Source: Luteipulveratus flavus
GTDB lineage: Bacteria > Actinomycetota > Actinomycetes > Actinomycetales > Dermatophilaceae
DNA length: 64,000 nucleotides
Assembly: GCF_029080175.1 (NCBI RefSeq)
Contig: NZ_JARFJC010000025.1
Strand: one strand, 5' to 3'
The notes under the pieces are model-generated. The model ran no database searches and was not told the origin of the DNA. It saw nothing but the letters and a program-made list of their open reading frames with translations. Both the position numbers and the translations under genes were made by a program. The stretch's first letter is position 1. Every line of letters begins with the position of its first letter. This document shows positions 41,406-50,192 of this stretch, piece by piece.

Positions 41406-42284
41406 GTGAGCCCGGTCTACGACTGCTCGACGGCCGAGGGCCGGGAGGACGGGCTCGCCGCTGCGCGCCAGGCGCTCGGTGACGGCCGCCTTGTCGTGCT
41501 CCCCACCGACACGGTGTACGGCCTGGCCGCCGACGCGTTCAACCCGACCGGCGTCACCGCGATCTTCACCGCAAAGGGGCGCGGCCGTGACATGCCGCCC
41601 CCGGTCCTCGTCCCCAACCACCGCACGGTCGACGGGCTCGCCATGGCGATGCCGGCGTACGTCAAGCGGCTGATGAAGGAGTTCTGGCCCGGTGGGCTGA
41701 CCCTGGTCGTCCGGGCACAGCAGTCCCTGTCCTGGGACCTCGGCGACACCAATGGCACGGTCGGGCTGCGGATGCCGGACGACGAGCTGACCCTGGCCCT
41801 GCTCGCGGAGACCGGCCCCCTCGCGGTCAGCAGCGCCAACCGGACCGGCCAGCCGGCCGCCACCACGGCGACGGACGCGGGCTTCCAGCTGGGTCCGTAC
41901 GCCGAGGTGTACCTCGACGACGGCCCGCGCGAGACGGTGCAGCCGTCGACGATCGTCGACTGCACCAAGCCCGACCCGGTCGTCCTCCGGGAGGGCGCGG
42001 TGAGCGTCGAGCAGCTGCGTGAGGTGCTCGGTGACATCCACCTGGTCGCTCCCGACACCGGCGACGACGGACTGAGCGGGGGAGCGCCCCAGGTCCCCGA
42101 CGGCGTCGAGATCGGGTCCTCCGCCGACGTCGACGATGCCGGTGAGCCCTCGCTGGGCCAGCACTGGCACGATTCCTCCACGGTGCAGCCGTCACGGTCG
42201 TTCGGCAGCTCCGTCCTTCCGCCGGCCGAACCCGTCGGCGAGTCCTCGACCGAGTCCGACCCAGCGACAGGTGATCACCGATGA
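41406..42284 (+). CDS. L-threonylcarbamoyladenylate synthase (TsaC/YrdC type) with disordered C-terminal tail
   Basis: The first 205 residues are the YrdC fold that makes threonylcarbamoyl-AMP for t6A tRNA modification. It shows LVVLPTDTVYGLAADAF, the K/R pair in TAKGRGRDMPPPVLV, WPGGLTLVV, GLRMPDDELT, and the SSANRTGQPAATT loop. The last 85 residues are acidic, Ser-rich low complexity with no resemblance to the Sua5 C-terminal domain. It usually follows prmC directly in actinobacteria; here 6.7 kb intervene. The GTG start has AGGAGG upstream, and the stop overlaps glyA by four bases. Confidence 0.93.
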   Translation: MSPVYDCSTAEGREDGLAAARQALGDGRLVVLPTDTVYGLAADAFNPTGVTAIFTAKGRGRDMPPPVLVPNHRTVDGLAMAMPAYVKRLMKEFWPGGLTLVVRAQQSLSWDLGDTNGTVGLRMPDDELTLALLAETGPLAVSSANRTGQPAATTATDAGFQLGPYAEVYLDDGPRETVQPSTIVDCTKPDPVVLREGAVSVEQLREVLGDIHLVAPDTGDDGLSGGAPQVPDGVEIGSSADVDDAGEPSLGQHWHDSSTVQPSRSFGSSVLPPAEPVGESSTESDPATGDHR

Positions 42285-43558
42285 GCACGCCCTTCTACGG
42301 CTCCGACTACGACGCACTCGCGCAGTTCGATCCCGACATCGCGGGCGTGCTGCTGTCCGAGCTCGACCGGCTGCGCAGCGGGCTGCAGCTGATCGCGAGC
42401 GAGAACATGTCCAGCCCGGCCGTGCTCACCGCGCTGGGCTCGACCCTGTCCAACAAGTACGCCGAGGGCTACCCGGGGCGTCGCTACTACGGCGGCTGCT
42501 CCGAGGTCGACAAGGCCGAGACGATGGCGATCGAGCGGTGCAAGGCGCTGTTCGACGCCGAGCACGCCAACGTGCAGCCGCACTCCGGCGCCAGCGCGAA
42601 TCAGGCGGTCTACGGCGCGTTCATGCAGCCCGGCGAGACCATCCTGTCGATGTCTCTGCCGCACGGTGGCCACCTCACGCACGGCACCAAGGTGTCCTTC
42701 TCCGGCAAGTGGTTCAGCGCCGTCAACTACGGCGTCGACAAGGAGACCGAGGACATCGACTACGACCAGGTCGAGGCGCTCGCGAAGGAGCACCGGCCGA
42801 AGGTCATCCTCGCCGGCGGCTCGGCCATCCCGCGGCTCATCGACTTCGAGCGCTTCCGCGCCATCGCCGATGAGGTCGGGGCGATCTTCTGGGTCGACGC
42901 CGCGCACTTCATCGGGCTGGTCGCGGGCCAGGCCATCCCCTCGCCCGTGCCGTACGCCGACGTCGTCACCTTCACCACGCACAAGGTGCTGCGCGGCCCG
43001 CGCTCGGGCGCGCTGGTCTGCAAGGAGGAGCACGCCAAGGCGCTCGACAAGGCCGTCTTCCCGATGATGCAGGGCGGCCCGCAGATGCACACGATCGCGG
43101 CCAAGGCCGTCAACTTCAAGGAGTGCGCGACGCCGGAGTACGCGGCGTACGCCAAGCAGGTCATCGCCAACGCCCAGCAGCTCGCGACATCGTTGGGGGA
43201 GAAGGGGATTCGGCCCACGACCAACGGCACCGACACCCACCTCTCGCTGCACGACCTGCAGGGCATCGGCGTCACCGGCGCGGACGCCGAGCTGCGCGCG
43301 GACGCCGCCGGCATCGTGCTGAACAAGAACGCCATCCCCTTCGACCCGCAGAAGCCGAACATCGCCTCCGGCATCCGCGTCGGGTCGCCGTCGGTGACCA
43401 CCCAGGGCATGGGCACCGAGGAGATGAAGCAGATCGCCGACCTGATCCACCGCGCGATCACCGAGGGCGACGGCGACCCCGACCACGCCGTCGCCAAGGA
43501 CGTCCGCGCCCAGGTGACCGACCTGGTGGGGCGCTTCCCGGCGTATCCGCACGCCTGA
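42281..43558 (+). CDS. glyA: Serine hydroxymethyltransferase
   Basis: This 425-residue PLP enzyme interconverts serine and glycine with tetrahydrofolate. It shows LQLIASENMSSPAVL, KYAEGYPGRRYYGG, VQPHSGASANQAVY, FWVDAAHFIGLVAGQ and the PLP lysine K235 in TFTTHKVLRGPRSG. The ATG overlaps the tsaC stop (ATGA). The next gene, wecA, starts six bases after its stop. Confidence 0.97.
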   Translation: MSTPFYGSDYDALAQFDPDIAGVLLSELDRLRSGLQLIASENMSSPAVLTALGSTLSNKYAEGYPGRRYYGGCSEVDKAETMAIERCKALFDAEHANVQPHSGASANQAVYGAFMQPGETILSMSLPHGGHLTHGTKVSFSGKWFSAVNYGVDKETEDIDYDQVEALAKEHRPKVILAGGSAIPRLIDFERFRAIADEVGAIFWVDAAHFIGLVAGQAIPSPVPYADVVTFTTHKVLRGPRSGALVCKEEHAKALDKAVFPMMQGGPQMHTIAAKAVNFKECATPEYAAYAKQVIANAQQLATSLGEKGIRPTTNGTDTHLSLHDLQGIGVTGADAELRADAAGIVLNKNAIPFDPQKPNIASGIRVGSPSVTTQGMGTEEMKQIADLIHRAITEGDGDPDHAVAKDVRAQVTDLVGRFPAYPHA

Positions 43559-43564
43559 CGATCG

Positions 43565-44668
43565 GTGCGCGAGTACGTCCTGGTCGCGGTCGTCGCGGCC
43601 GTGCTCACCTTCGTGGCCACGCCGCTGGCCCGGTGGATCGCCGTCCGCTTCGGCGCGGTGACTCCCGTCCGCGGCCGGGACGTGCACTCCGTACCCATCC
43701 CTCGGCTCGGTGGCATCGCGATGCTGCTGGGCTTCGGTGTCGCCATGCTCGTCGGCACCCAGCTGCCCTACTTGTCGACCCTCTCCACTCGCGAGGTGGT
43801 CGGCGTCCTCGCCGGCGCCGTGCTGATGTGCGGCCTCGGCGCGGTCGACGACTTCCGTGAGCTGGACGCGCTCACCAAGTTCGCGGGGCAGATCATCGCC
43901 GCCGGGGTGATGGCGTTCTCCGGGGTGCAGCTGCTGCAGCTGCCGATCGGGGGAGTCACGGTGCTCCCGCAGCCCGTGCTCGTCGGGCTCACCGTCCTGG
44001 TCGTCCTCGTCACCACGAATGCGGTCAACTTCGTGGACGGCCTGGACGGCCTGGCGGCGGGGGTGGTGGCGATCGCCGCGCTCACCTTCTTCGTGTGGGC
44101 GTACTCGCAGCCGCAGATCAGCTCCGGCAGCGAGACCCCGAACGTCTTCTCCATCGCGACCCTGGTCGCGGCCGGGCTGGTCGGCTGCTGCGTCGGGTTC
44201 TTGCCGCACAACTTCCACCCGGCGCGGCTGTTCATGGGGGACTCCGGCGCGCTGCTGCTCGGGCTGCTGCTGTCGGCCGCGACGATCTCGGTGACCGGCA
44301 ACCTCGACCCGGCCAACAGCGACGACCGTCAGGCAACCGTCGCGCAGTGGCTGCCGCTGGCCCTGCCGGTGGCGATCCTGGCTCTCCCGGTGCTCGACGT
44401 CGTGATGGCGATCATCCGCCGGCGGGGCAGGTTCTCCCAGCCTGACTCCAAGCACCTGCACCACCGGATGCTGCAGATCGGCCACACGCACCGCAGGGCT
44501 GTGCTGATCTTCTACCTGTGGTCGTTGTCGATCGCGGCGGGCGTGCTCGGGTACGCCTTCCTCCCGGCCGGCGGCGCCACGGCGCTGCTCGCCGGGCTGC
44601 TCGGCCTCTCGCTCGTGCTGACCTGGGGTGTCCCGCGCTGGAGCCAGGCCCGACGCTCGTCGCTCTGA
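43565..44668 (+). CDS. wecA: Undecaprenyl-phosphate GlcNAc-1-phosphate transferase family protein (WecA/MraY-type)
   Basis: This 367-residue membrane protein has about eleven helices. Family motifs sit in the cytoplasmic loops: GAVDDFRELDALTKF (the catalytic Asp pair), NAVNFVDGLDGLAAG, LPHNFHPARLFMGDSGALLLG, and SKHLHHRML. It links a sugar-1-phosphate to the C55 lipid carrier and is thought to start arabinogalactan or other wall polymer synthesis in actinobacteria. It stands in its conserved place directly before the ATP synthase genes. The start is GTG. Confidence 0.92.
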   Translation: MREYVLVAVVAAVLTFVATPLARWIAVRFGAVTPVRGRDVHSVPIPRLGGIAMLLGFGVAMLVGTQLPYLSTLSTREVVGVLAGAVLMCGLGAVDDFRELDALTKFAGQIIAAGVMAFSGVQLLQLPIGGVTVLPQPVLVGLTVLVVLVTTNAVNFVDGLDGLAAGVVAIAALTFFVWAYSQPQISSGSETPNVFSIATLVAAGLVGCCVGFLPHNFHPARLFMGDSGALLLGLLLSAATISVTGNLDPANSDDRQATVAQWLPLALPVAILALPVLDVVMAIIRRRGRFSQPDSKHLHHRMLQIGHTHRRAVLIFYLWSLSIAAGVLGYAFLPAGGATALLAGLLGLSLVLTWGVPRWSQARRSSL

Positions 44669-44754
44669 CGCCGGGCCCGTCCGGCTGTCGGCGCCTGCTT
44701 GCCCACCATCCGTGCGGGGTCGAGAGGTGGGGCCGACTGGCAGCGCGTCAGATG

Positions 44755-44784
44755 CTTGTGATAGTTTTCACAAGCGTTCGAACG
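44755..44784. promoter_or_regulatory. Paired dyads upstream of the ATP synthase operon
   Basis: CTTGTGA-TAGTTT-TCACAAG (44755-44774) is a perfect 7-bp inverted repeat. It is followed directly by the 10-bp palindrome CGTTCGAACG (44775-44784). Both lie 70-100 bases before atpI in an unusually AT-rich patch. They look like regulator-binding sites; the factor is unknown. Confidence 0.5.
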
Positions 44785-44853
44785 AACGCCAGATTGCCTC
44801 TTCGCGAGGCGCCTTCGACGCCCACGATCTGTGCAGATTAAGGAAGCCCGACC

Positions 44854-45327
44854 ATGGACTCCGGCCCGAGAGACAACGGCAAGCAGCGCATGGACGCCGT
44901 GCCGGTCGGCGATCGTCCCTTCGCCGTGATGCTTCGAGCCGGCGCGGTGGCGACGATGATCGCCCTGCCGGTCGTCGTCATCGTCCTTTGGCTGGTGCGG
45001 GACGCGAAGGGCGGCGGCTCCGCCGCGCTCGGCGCCCTGATCGCCATCCTCTTCTTCGCCGCCGGCCTCGCCGTCATGCAGCGGATCGCGGGCGACAACC
45101 CGATGACCATGATGGCCGGGGCGCTCGCCGTCTACCTCGGCCAGATCATCTTCCTGGGCATCATCATTCTGGTGCTCGGCGGCGTCGACTGGATCGACGG
45201 CGTGGCCTTCGGCCTGGCGGTCCTCGTCATCGCACTCGTCTGGCAGGTGGCCCAGGTCCTCGCGTTCATGCGCATGCGCAAGCCGGTCTACGACTCTCCT
45301 GCGGTCGATGACGAGGAGCGGTCATGA
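44854..45327 (+). CDS. atpI: AtpI-like membrane protein of the ATP synthase operon
   Basis: This 157-residue protein has four transmembrane segments (near residues 28-48, 56-78, 84-110 and 115-140) and hydrophilic ends. This fits AtpI, an assembly factor proposed to help build the c-ring. It holds the same place and size as the conserved membrane gene between wecA and atpB in mycobacteria (Rv1303). TAAGGAAG lies upstream of the ATG. The assignment rests mostly on position and topology. Confidence 0.75.
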   Translation: MDSGPRDNGKQRMDAVPVGDRPFAVMLRAGAVATMIALPVVVIVLWLVRDAKGGGSAALGALIAILFFAAGLAVMQRIAGDNPMTMMAGALAVYLGQIIFLGIIILVLGGVDWIDGVAFGLAVLVIALVWQVAQVLAFMRMRKPVYDSPAVDDEERS

Positions 45328-45360
45328 TGAGGAGCACCCCCCGTCGTACAGGACACCCGC

Positions 45361-45627
45361 ATGAGCACTCCCGCACCGCACGATCCCGCCGACTCGCGGC
45401 CCGCGTACACCGGCCGCTCGGAGACCCGCGAGTACCGCGAGGCGCCGATCCCGGAGTCGGTCGCGTGGACCGTCACCGCCCATCTGATCTCGGGGCCGGT
45501 GCTGTACGGCGGCATCGGACTGCTGCTGGACCACTGGTTCGGTACGAGCTTCCTCGTGGTCATCGGGATCCTCGGCGGGATGGCCCTGTCCATGTACCTG
45601 ATCTGGGTCCGGTACGGTTCATCCTGA
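45361..45627 (+). CDS. AtpZ-like small membrane protein
   Basis: This 88-residue protein has a hydrophilic N-terminus and two helices (SGPVLYGGIGLLLDHWFG and SFLVVIGILGGMALSMYLIW). The GIGLLLDHWFGTS signature is typical of AtpZ/ATPase_gene1 proteins, which sit at the head of atp operons and are proposed to act in ion supply or assembly. It lies 33 bases after atpI and 130 bases before atpB. That 130-base gap holds no recognised signal apart from the atpB ribosome site. Confidence 0.8.
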   Translation: MSTPAPHDPADSRPAYTGRSETREYREAPIPESVAWTVTAHLISGPVLYGGIGLLLDHWFGTSFLVVIGILGGMALSMYLIWVRYGSS

Positions 45628-45757
45628 CTTCCGCAGGTCATGAGCCCTCCCGCAGCGCGTCACCGCAGCGCGGCTCCGATCCTGGGGCAACCGGGTTCAC
45701 CCCCCACCCGTCGCCCACCCACCCGTCCGAAGTTCTGCACCAGGTCGAGGAGATCTC

Positions 45758-46576
45758 GTGAGCTACACCGTGCTGGCCGCCGTGAGCGGTCTCAGCGCTG
45801 CGTCCGACAGCGGCGACGGCTTTGAGGCGCCCACGCCCGAGGAGTTCTACCAGCCGCTGTTCGGCTCCGGTGACTTCTCCTTCACCCGCCCGATGGCGCT
45901 GTTCGCCATCTCGGCGGTGCTGATCGCGGCGTTCCTGATCGTCACCACCCGTAAGGCCGCGGTGGTGCCGGGCAAGGGTCAGTGGATCACCGAGCAGGGC
46001 TACAACTTCGTCCGCAACGGCATCGCCCAGGACATCATCGGGTCCAAGGAGTTCCTGCGGTACGTCCCGCTGCTGTTCACGCTCTTCTGCACGATCCTGG
46101 TCAACAACCTCTTCGGCGTCATCCCGCCGTTCCAGTACCCGACGATGGGCCGGGTCGGCTTCCCGATCGCCCTCGCGCTGCTGGTGTACGTGATCTACCA
46201 GGTCCTCGCGTTCAAGCGGAAGGGTGTCATCGGCTACCTCAAGAGCCTGATCCCGGACGGCCTTCCGACGGCGATCGTGCCGCTGATCCTCTTCCTGGAG
46301 ATCATCACCTACTTCGTGACCCGGCCGGTCACGCTCGCGCTGCGACTCTTCGGCAACATGTTCGCCGGCCACCTGCTGCTGCTGCTCTTCATCCTCGGCG
46401 GCGAGTACATGATGTTCCACGCCGACGGGATCCACATGAAGGTCTTCGGCGCCGGCTCGTACATCCTCGCGGCCGCGATGACCGTCTTCGAGATCCTGAT
46501 CGAGGCCCTGCAGGCGTACATCTTCACCATGCTCGCGGCGACCTACATCGCCGACTCGCTCAGCGACCACCACTGA
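45758..46576 (+). CDS. atpB: ATP synthase Fo subunit a
   Basis: This 272-residue membrane subunit forms the proton half-channels next to the c-ring. The essential arginine is about R196 in LALRLFGNMFAGH. The final helices EALQAYIFTMLAATYI match the family. The start is GTG with GAGGAG seven bases upstream. It is the first structural gene of the series atpB-E-F-H-A-G-D. Confidence 0.96.
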   Translation: MSYTVLAAVSGLSAASDSGDGFEAPTPEEFYQPLFGSGDFSFTRPMALFAISAVLIAAFLIVTTRKAAVVPGKGQWITEQGYNFVRNGIAQDIIGSKEFLRYVPLLFTLFCTILVNNLFGVIPPFQYPTMGRVGFPIALALLVYVIYQVLAFKRKGVIGYLKSLIPDGLPTAIVPLILFLEIITYFVTRPVTLALRLFGNMFAGHLLLLLFILGGEYMMFHADGIHMKVFGAGSYILAAAMTVFEILIEALQAYIFTMLAATYIADSLSDHH

Positions 46577-46680
46577 TCGACCCGAGCCGTTCGACCCACA
46601 ACTGAACAGCACCACCACTCAAGCTTCCGTTCGACGCGGTGTCGGACGGGGACCCCCGAAAACACGAAAGAGAGACCATC

Positions 46681-46911
46681 GTGGAAGGCACCATCAACCT
46701 CGGCGGCAACATCGCGATCCTGGGCTACGGCCTCTCGGCCATCGGTCCCGGTATCGGTATCGGCCTCATCTTCGCCGCCTACATCAACGGCGTCGCTCGT
46801 CAGCCCGAGGCCCGCGGCATGCTGCAGTCGATCGCCATCCTCGGCTTCGCGCTCGCCGAGGCGCTGGCCATCTTCGGTCTGGTCCTCGCGTTCGTCTTCC
46901 GATCGGCCTGA
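46681..46911 (+). CDS. atpE: ATP synthase Fo subunit c
   Basis: This 76-residue hairpin of two helices forms the rotor ring. The glycine-rich first helix reads GLSAIGPGIGIGLIF, the polar loop ARQPEA, and the proton-carrying carboxylate is E60 in ILGFALAEALAIFG. The GTG at 46681 is chosen because GAAAGAGAG lies upstream and the protein then matches the usual c length; a longer in-frame start at 46639 adds a charged leader. It is one of the targets of diarylquinoline drugs in mycobacteria. Confidence 0.95.
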   Translation: MEGTINLGGNIAILGYGLSAIGPGIGIGLIFAAYINGVARQPEARGMLQSIAILGFALAEALAIFGLVLAFVFRSA

Positions 46912-46961
46912 CCGAACTCGGTAGACCCGTTCCCGCGCCCCTGCGGACCTAGGAGAATCCC

Positions 46962-47615
46962 GTGCACAACATCGCCACCGCGGCTGTCGCCGTCGTGAGT
47001 GAGGACAAGGTCGGCGAGCGTCCCCCGATCGTTCCCCATCTGGGGGAGCTGATCTTCGGAGCGGTCGTCTTCCTCGCCCTCCTGTGGGTCGTCGCCAAGT
47101 ACGTCGTCCCGAAGCTGGAGCAGGCGTACGCCGAGCGGACGGCCGCCATCGAAGGTGGCATGGCTCAGGCCGAGGAGGCCCAGAAAGAGGCCGAGGCTGC
47201 CAAGGCGCAGTACGAGGCCCAGCTGGCCGATGCTCGTGCCGAGGCTGCCCAGATCCGCGAGGACGCGCGCGCCCAGGGCGCGCAGATCGTTGCGGAGTCG
47301 CGCGAGCAGGCCGGCACCGAGGCCGCTCGTATCGCCGATTCGGCACAGAAGTCGATCGAGGCCGAGCGTCAGCAGGCCGCCGTCACGCTGCGCAACGACG
47401 TCGGTCGGATGTCGACCGACCTCGCGGGCCGCATCGTCGGTGAGTCGCTGGAGGACGAGACGCGTCAGCGCGGCATCGTCGAGCGCTTCCTCGCCGAGCT
47501 GGAGGCCGGGCAGGTGACGCCCGAGAAGGTCGGCGGCGCGCCGTCCGGCGACGCCACGGTCGCGGGCGGCTCCCCGTCCGCGGGCGGTGCCACGCCGGCC
47601 GGGGCGGAGTCCTGA
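46962..47615 (+). CDS. atpF: ATP synthase Fo subunit b
   Basis: This 217-residue stator protein has one membrane helix near residues 28-48 (LGELIFGAVVFLALLWVVAK). A long Ala/Glu/Gln coiled coil covers 55-180 (AEEAQKEAEAAKAQYEAQLA), followed by a Gly/Ala/Ser-rich tail of about 30 residues beyond the usual end. It anchors F1 against rotation. The start is GTG with AGGAG upstream. The stop overlaps the atpH ATG (TGATG), and it is not fused to delta as in mycobacteria. Confidence 0.95.
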   Translation: MHNIATAAVAVVSEDKVGERPPIVPHLGELIFGAVVFLALLWVVAKYVVPKLEQAYAERTAAIEGGMAQAEEAQKEAEAAKAQYEAQLADARAEAAQIREDARAQGAQIVAESREQAGTEAARIADSAQKSIEAERQQAAVTLRNDVGRMSTDLAGRIVGESLEDETRQRGIVERFLAELEAGQVTPEKVGGAPSGDATVAGGSPSAGGATPAGAES

Positions 47616-48427
47616 TGCAGGGCCCCTCCCGGGCGGCCCTGGCCCAGGGCCGCGACGAGCTCGGCCGGACGCTGGCGTCGGTCGTCGACCCGGCGCAGGT
47701 CGGCGAGGAGCTGTTCTTCGTCGGGCAGACGCTGGACAGCAGCGCCTCCCTGCGTCGTGCGGCGGCCGACCCCTCCCGCGAGGTGGCTGCCAAGCAGCAG
47801 CTGGTCGAGCGGCTGTTCGGGGGCAGGGTCTCCGAGCAGACGGTCGGGCTGGTGCGCACGCTGGTCGCCCAGCGCTGGAGCGCCGAGCGTGACCTCGCCG
47901 AGGCGGTCGACCTGCTGGCCGTCGAGTCGGTCGTGGCCGGAGCCGAGCAGCAGGGTCGCATCGACCAGGTCGAGGACGACCTGTTCCGCTTCTCGCGCAC
48001 CGTCTCCGGTGACGCCGGGCTGCGGGACGCGTACGCCGACCGGCAGCGCAGCGGAGCCGACAAGGCGACGCTGACCCGTCGGCTGCTCGAGGGCAAGGCC
48101 GCACCGGAGTCGGTGCGGCTGGCGGCCCACGCCGCCGAGCACCCGCGCGGTCGCCGGTTCGAGAAGGCGCTGGAGAGCTACGTCGGTGTCGCGACCCGAC
48201 GCCGTGAGCAGCTCACGGCGCTGGTGACGACGGCGACGTCGCTGGACGAGTCGCACCAGCAGCGTCTGCAGCAGGCGCTGTCGGACATGTACGGCAAGCC
48301 TGTTCAGATCAACGTCGTCCGTGACCCCGAGGTCGTGGGCGGTATCCGGGTGCAGATCGGTGACGAGGTCATCGACGGCACGATCGCGCGTCGTCTCGAC
48401 GAGGCGCGGCGCGGACTCGCCGGTTAG
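47615..48427 (+). CDS. atpH: ATP synthase F1 subunit delta
   Basis: This 270-residue protein joins the b stalk to the F1 head. It has the C-terminal delta/OSCP signature MYGKPVQINVVRDPEVVGGIRVQIGDEVIDG, followed by RRLDEARRGL. The N-terminal 170 residues are helical. The length matches the long delta of Streptomyces rather than the 180-residue E. coli form. It is coupled to atpF by a one-base overlap. The 98 bases before atpA hold no hairpin. Confidence 0.94.
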   Translation: MQGPSRAALAQGRDELGRTLASVVDPAQVGEELFFVGQTLDSSASLRRAAADPSREVAAKQQLVERLFGGRVSEQTVGLVRTLVAQRWSAERDLAEAVDLLAVESVVAGAEQQGRIDQVEDDLFRFSRTVSGDAGLRDAYADRQRSGADKATLTRRLLEGKAAPESVRLAAHAAEHPRGRRFEKALESYVGVATRRREQLTALVTTATSLDESHQQRLQQALSDMYGKPVQINVVRDPEVVGGIRVQIGDEVIDGTIARRLDEARRGLAG

Positions 48428-48525
48428 CCCGGCTCGTCGGCGCAGACCACAGCAGCAGACCTCGCACGACACACAATGACTTCGGGACGTACCACGGTGG
48501 GCGACCCGGCACGAAGGAGTAGATG

Positions 48526-50160
48526 ATGACGGAGCTCTCGATCCGTCCGGATGAGATCCGTGACGCGCTGGACGGGTACGTCCAGTCCTACGAGCCCGGC
48601 GCGGCGTCCCGTGAAGAGGTCGGTCGCGTCGTCGATGCCGGAGACGGCATCGCCCACGTCGAGGGCCTGCCCTCGGTCATGACCAACGAGCTGCTCCAGT
48701 TCGAGGACGGCACGCTCGGCCTCGCGCTGAACCTCGACGTCACCGACATCGGTGTCGTCATCCTCGGTGACTTCAACGGCATCGAGGAGGGCCAGGAGGT
48801 CAAGCGCACGGGCGAGGTCCTCTCGGTCCCCGTCGGTGACGCCTACCTCGGTCGCGTCGTCGACCCGCTCGGCAACCCGATCGACGGTCTCGGTGAGATC
48901 AAGGCCGACTCGCGTCGCGCCCTGGAGCTGCAGGCCCCGAACGTCGTGTCCCGCAAGTCGGTGCACCAGCCGCTCATGACCGGCATCAAGGCCATCGACT
49001 CGATGACCCCGATCGGTCGCGGTCAGCGTCAGCTGATCATCGGCGACCGCAAGACCGGCAAGACGACGATCGCCACCGACACGATCATCAACCAGAAGCA
49101 GAACTGGGAGACCGGCGACCCGGAGAAGCAGGTCCGCTGCATCTACGTCGCCATCGGCCAGAAGAACTCCACCGTCGCCGAGGTCCGCGGCACCCTGGAG
49201 GAGGCCGGCGCGATGGAGTACACCACCATCGTCAACGCCCCCGCGGGTGACGCTGCCGGCTTCAAGTACCTCGCGCCGTTCACCGGCTCGGCCATCGGCC
49301 AGCACTGGATGTACGACGGCAAGCACGTCCTCATCGTGTTCGACGACCTGTCCAAGCAGGCCGAGGCGTACCGCGCGATGTCGCTGCTGCTGCGCCGCCC
49401 GCCGGGCCGCGAGGCGTACCCGGGTGACGTGTTCTACCTGCACTCGCGTCTGCTCGAGCGCTGCGCGAAGCTCTCCGACGAGCTGGGCGCCGGCTCGATG
49501 ACCGGTCTGCCGATCATCGAGACCAAGGCGGGCGACGTCTCGGCGTACATCCCGACCAACGTCATCTCGATCACCGACGGTCAGATCTTCCTGCAGTCCG
49601 ACCTGTTCAACGCCAACCAGCGTCCGGCGGTCGACGTGGGTATCTCCGTCTCCCGTGTCGGTGGTGCCGCGATGACCAAGGCCATGAAGGCCGTCACCGG
49701 CTCGATCAAGGTCGACCTCGCGCAGTACCGCGAGATGGAGGCGTTCGCGATGTTCGCCTCCGACCTGGACGCCGCGTCGCGTCAGCAGCTCGCCCGCGGT
49801 GAGCGTCTGATGAACCTGTTCAAGCAGCCGCAGAACAGCCCGTACCCGCTCGAGGAGCAGGTCGCCGCGATCTGGGCCGGCACCACCGGTCAGCTCGACA
49901 AGGTGCGGGCCGAGGACGTCGGCCGGTTCGAGTCGGAGTGGCTGGACCACCTGCGTCGCAACGAGAAGGGCTTCCTGGACGCGGTCCGCGAGTCCACCAA
50001 GCTCGACGACGACGGCAAGGCCACCCTCGAGCAGGCCATGGAGCGCTTCAAGCAGGAGTTCCGGGCCGGCGAGGACCGGGGCGGCGAGGGCTCGGAGCAG
50101 CACGACGAGATCACCCAGGACCAGATGGACCAGGCCCAGATCGTCAAGCAGCAGTCCTGA
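48526..50160 (+). CDS. atpA: ATP synthase F1 subunit alpha
   Basis: This 544-residue subunit carries the non-catalytic nucleotide site. The P-loop GDRKTGKTT is near residues 174-182, and the signature PAVDVGISVSRVGGAAM is present. The C-terminus has an acidic Gln/Glu tail (about 25 residues) beyond the E. coli end. Two ATGs, 48523 and 48526, are possible; the second gives six bases from AAGGAG and is used here. Confidence 0.97.
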   Translation: MTELSIRPDEIRDALDGYVQSYEPGAASREEVGRVVDAGDGIAHVEGLPSVMTNELLQFEDGTLGLALNLDVTDIGVVILGDFNGIEEGQEVKRTGEVLSVPVGDAYLGRVVDPLGNPIDGLGEIKADSRRALELQAPNVVSRKSVHQPLMTGIKAIDSMTPIGRGQRQLIIGDRKTGKTTIATDTIINQKQNWETGDPEKQVRCIYVAIGQKNSTVAEVRGTLEEAGAMEYTTIVNAPAGDAAGFKYLAPFTGSAIGQHWMYDGKHVLIVFDDLSKQAEAYRAMSLLLRRPPGREAYPGDVFYLHSRLLERCAKLSDELGAGSMTGLPIIETKAGDVSAYIPTNVISITDGQIFLQSDLFNANQRPAVDVGISVSRVGGAAMTKAMKAVTGSIKVDLAQYREMEAFAMFASDLDAASRQQLARGERLMNLFKQPQNSPYPLEEQVAAIWAGTTGQLDKVRAEDVGRFESEWLDHLRRNEKGFLDAVRESTKLDDDGKATLEQAMERFKQEFRAGEDRGGEGSEQHDEITQDQMDQAQIVKQQS

Positions 50161-50192
50161 TCTGCCGCTGACGAGACGAGAAGGAGGCTCTT

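Noticed and set aside
39936..42170. A 744-residue minus-strand frame covering tsaC, the Gln/Pro-rich gene and the pentapeptide gene
   Set aside because: Only the last 193 residues carry pentapeptide repeats and a proper start at 40517; the rest is shadow of plus-strand genes.
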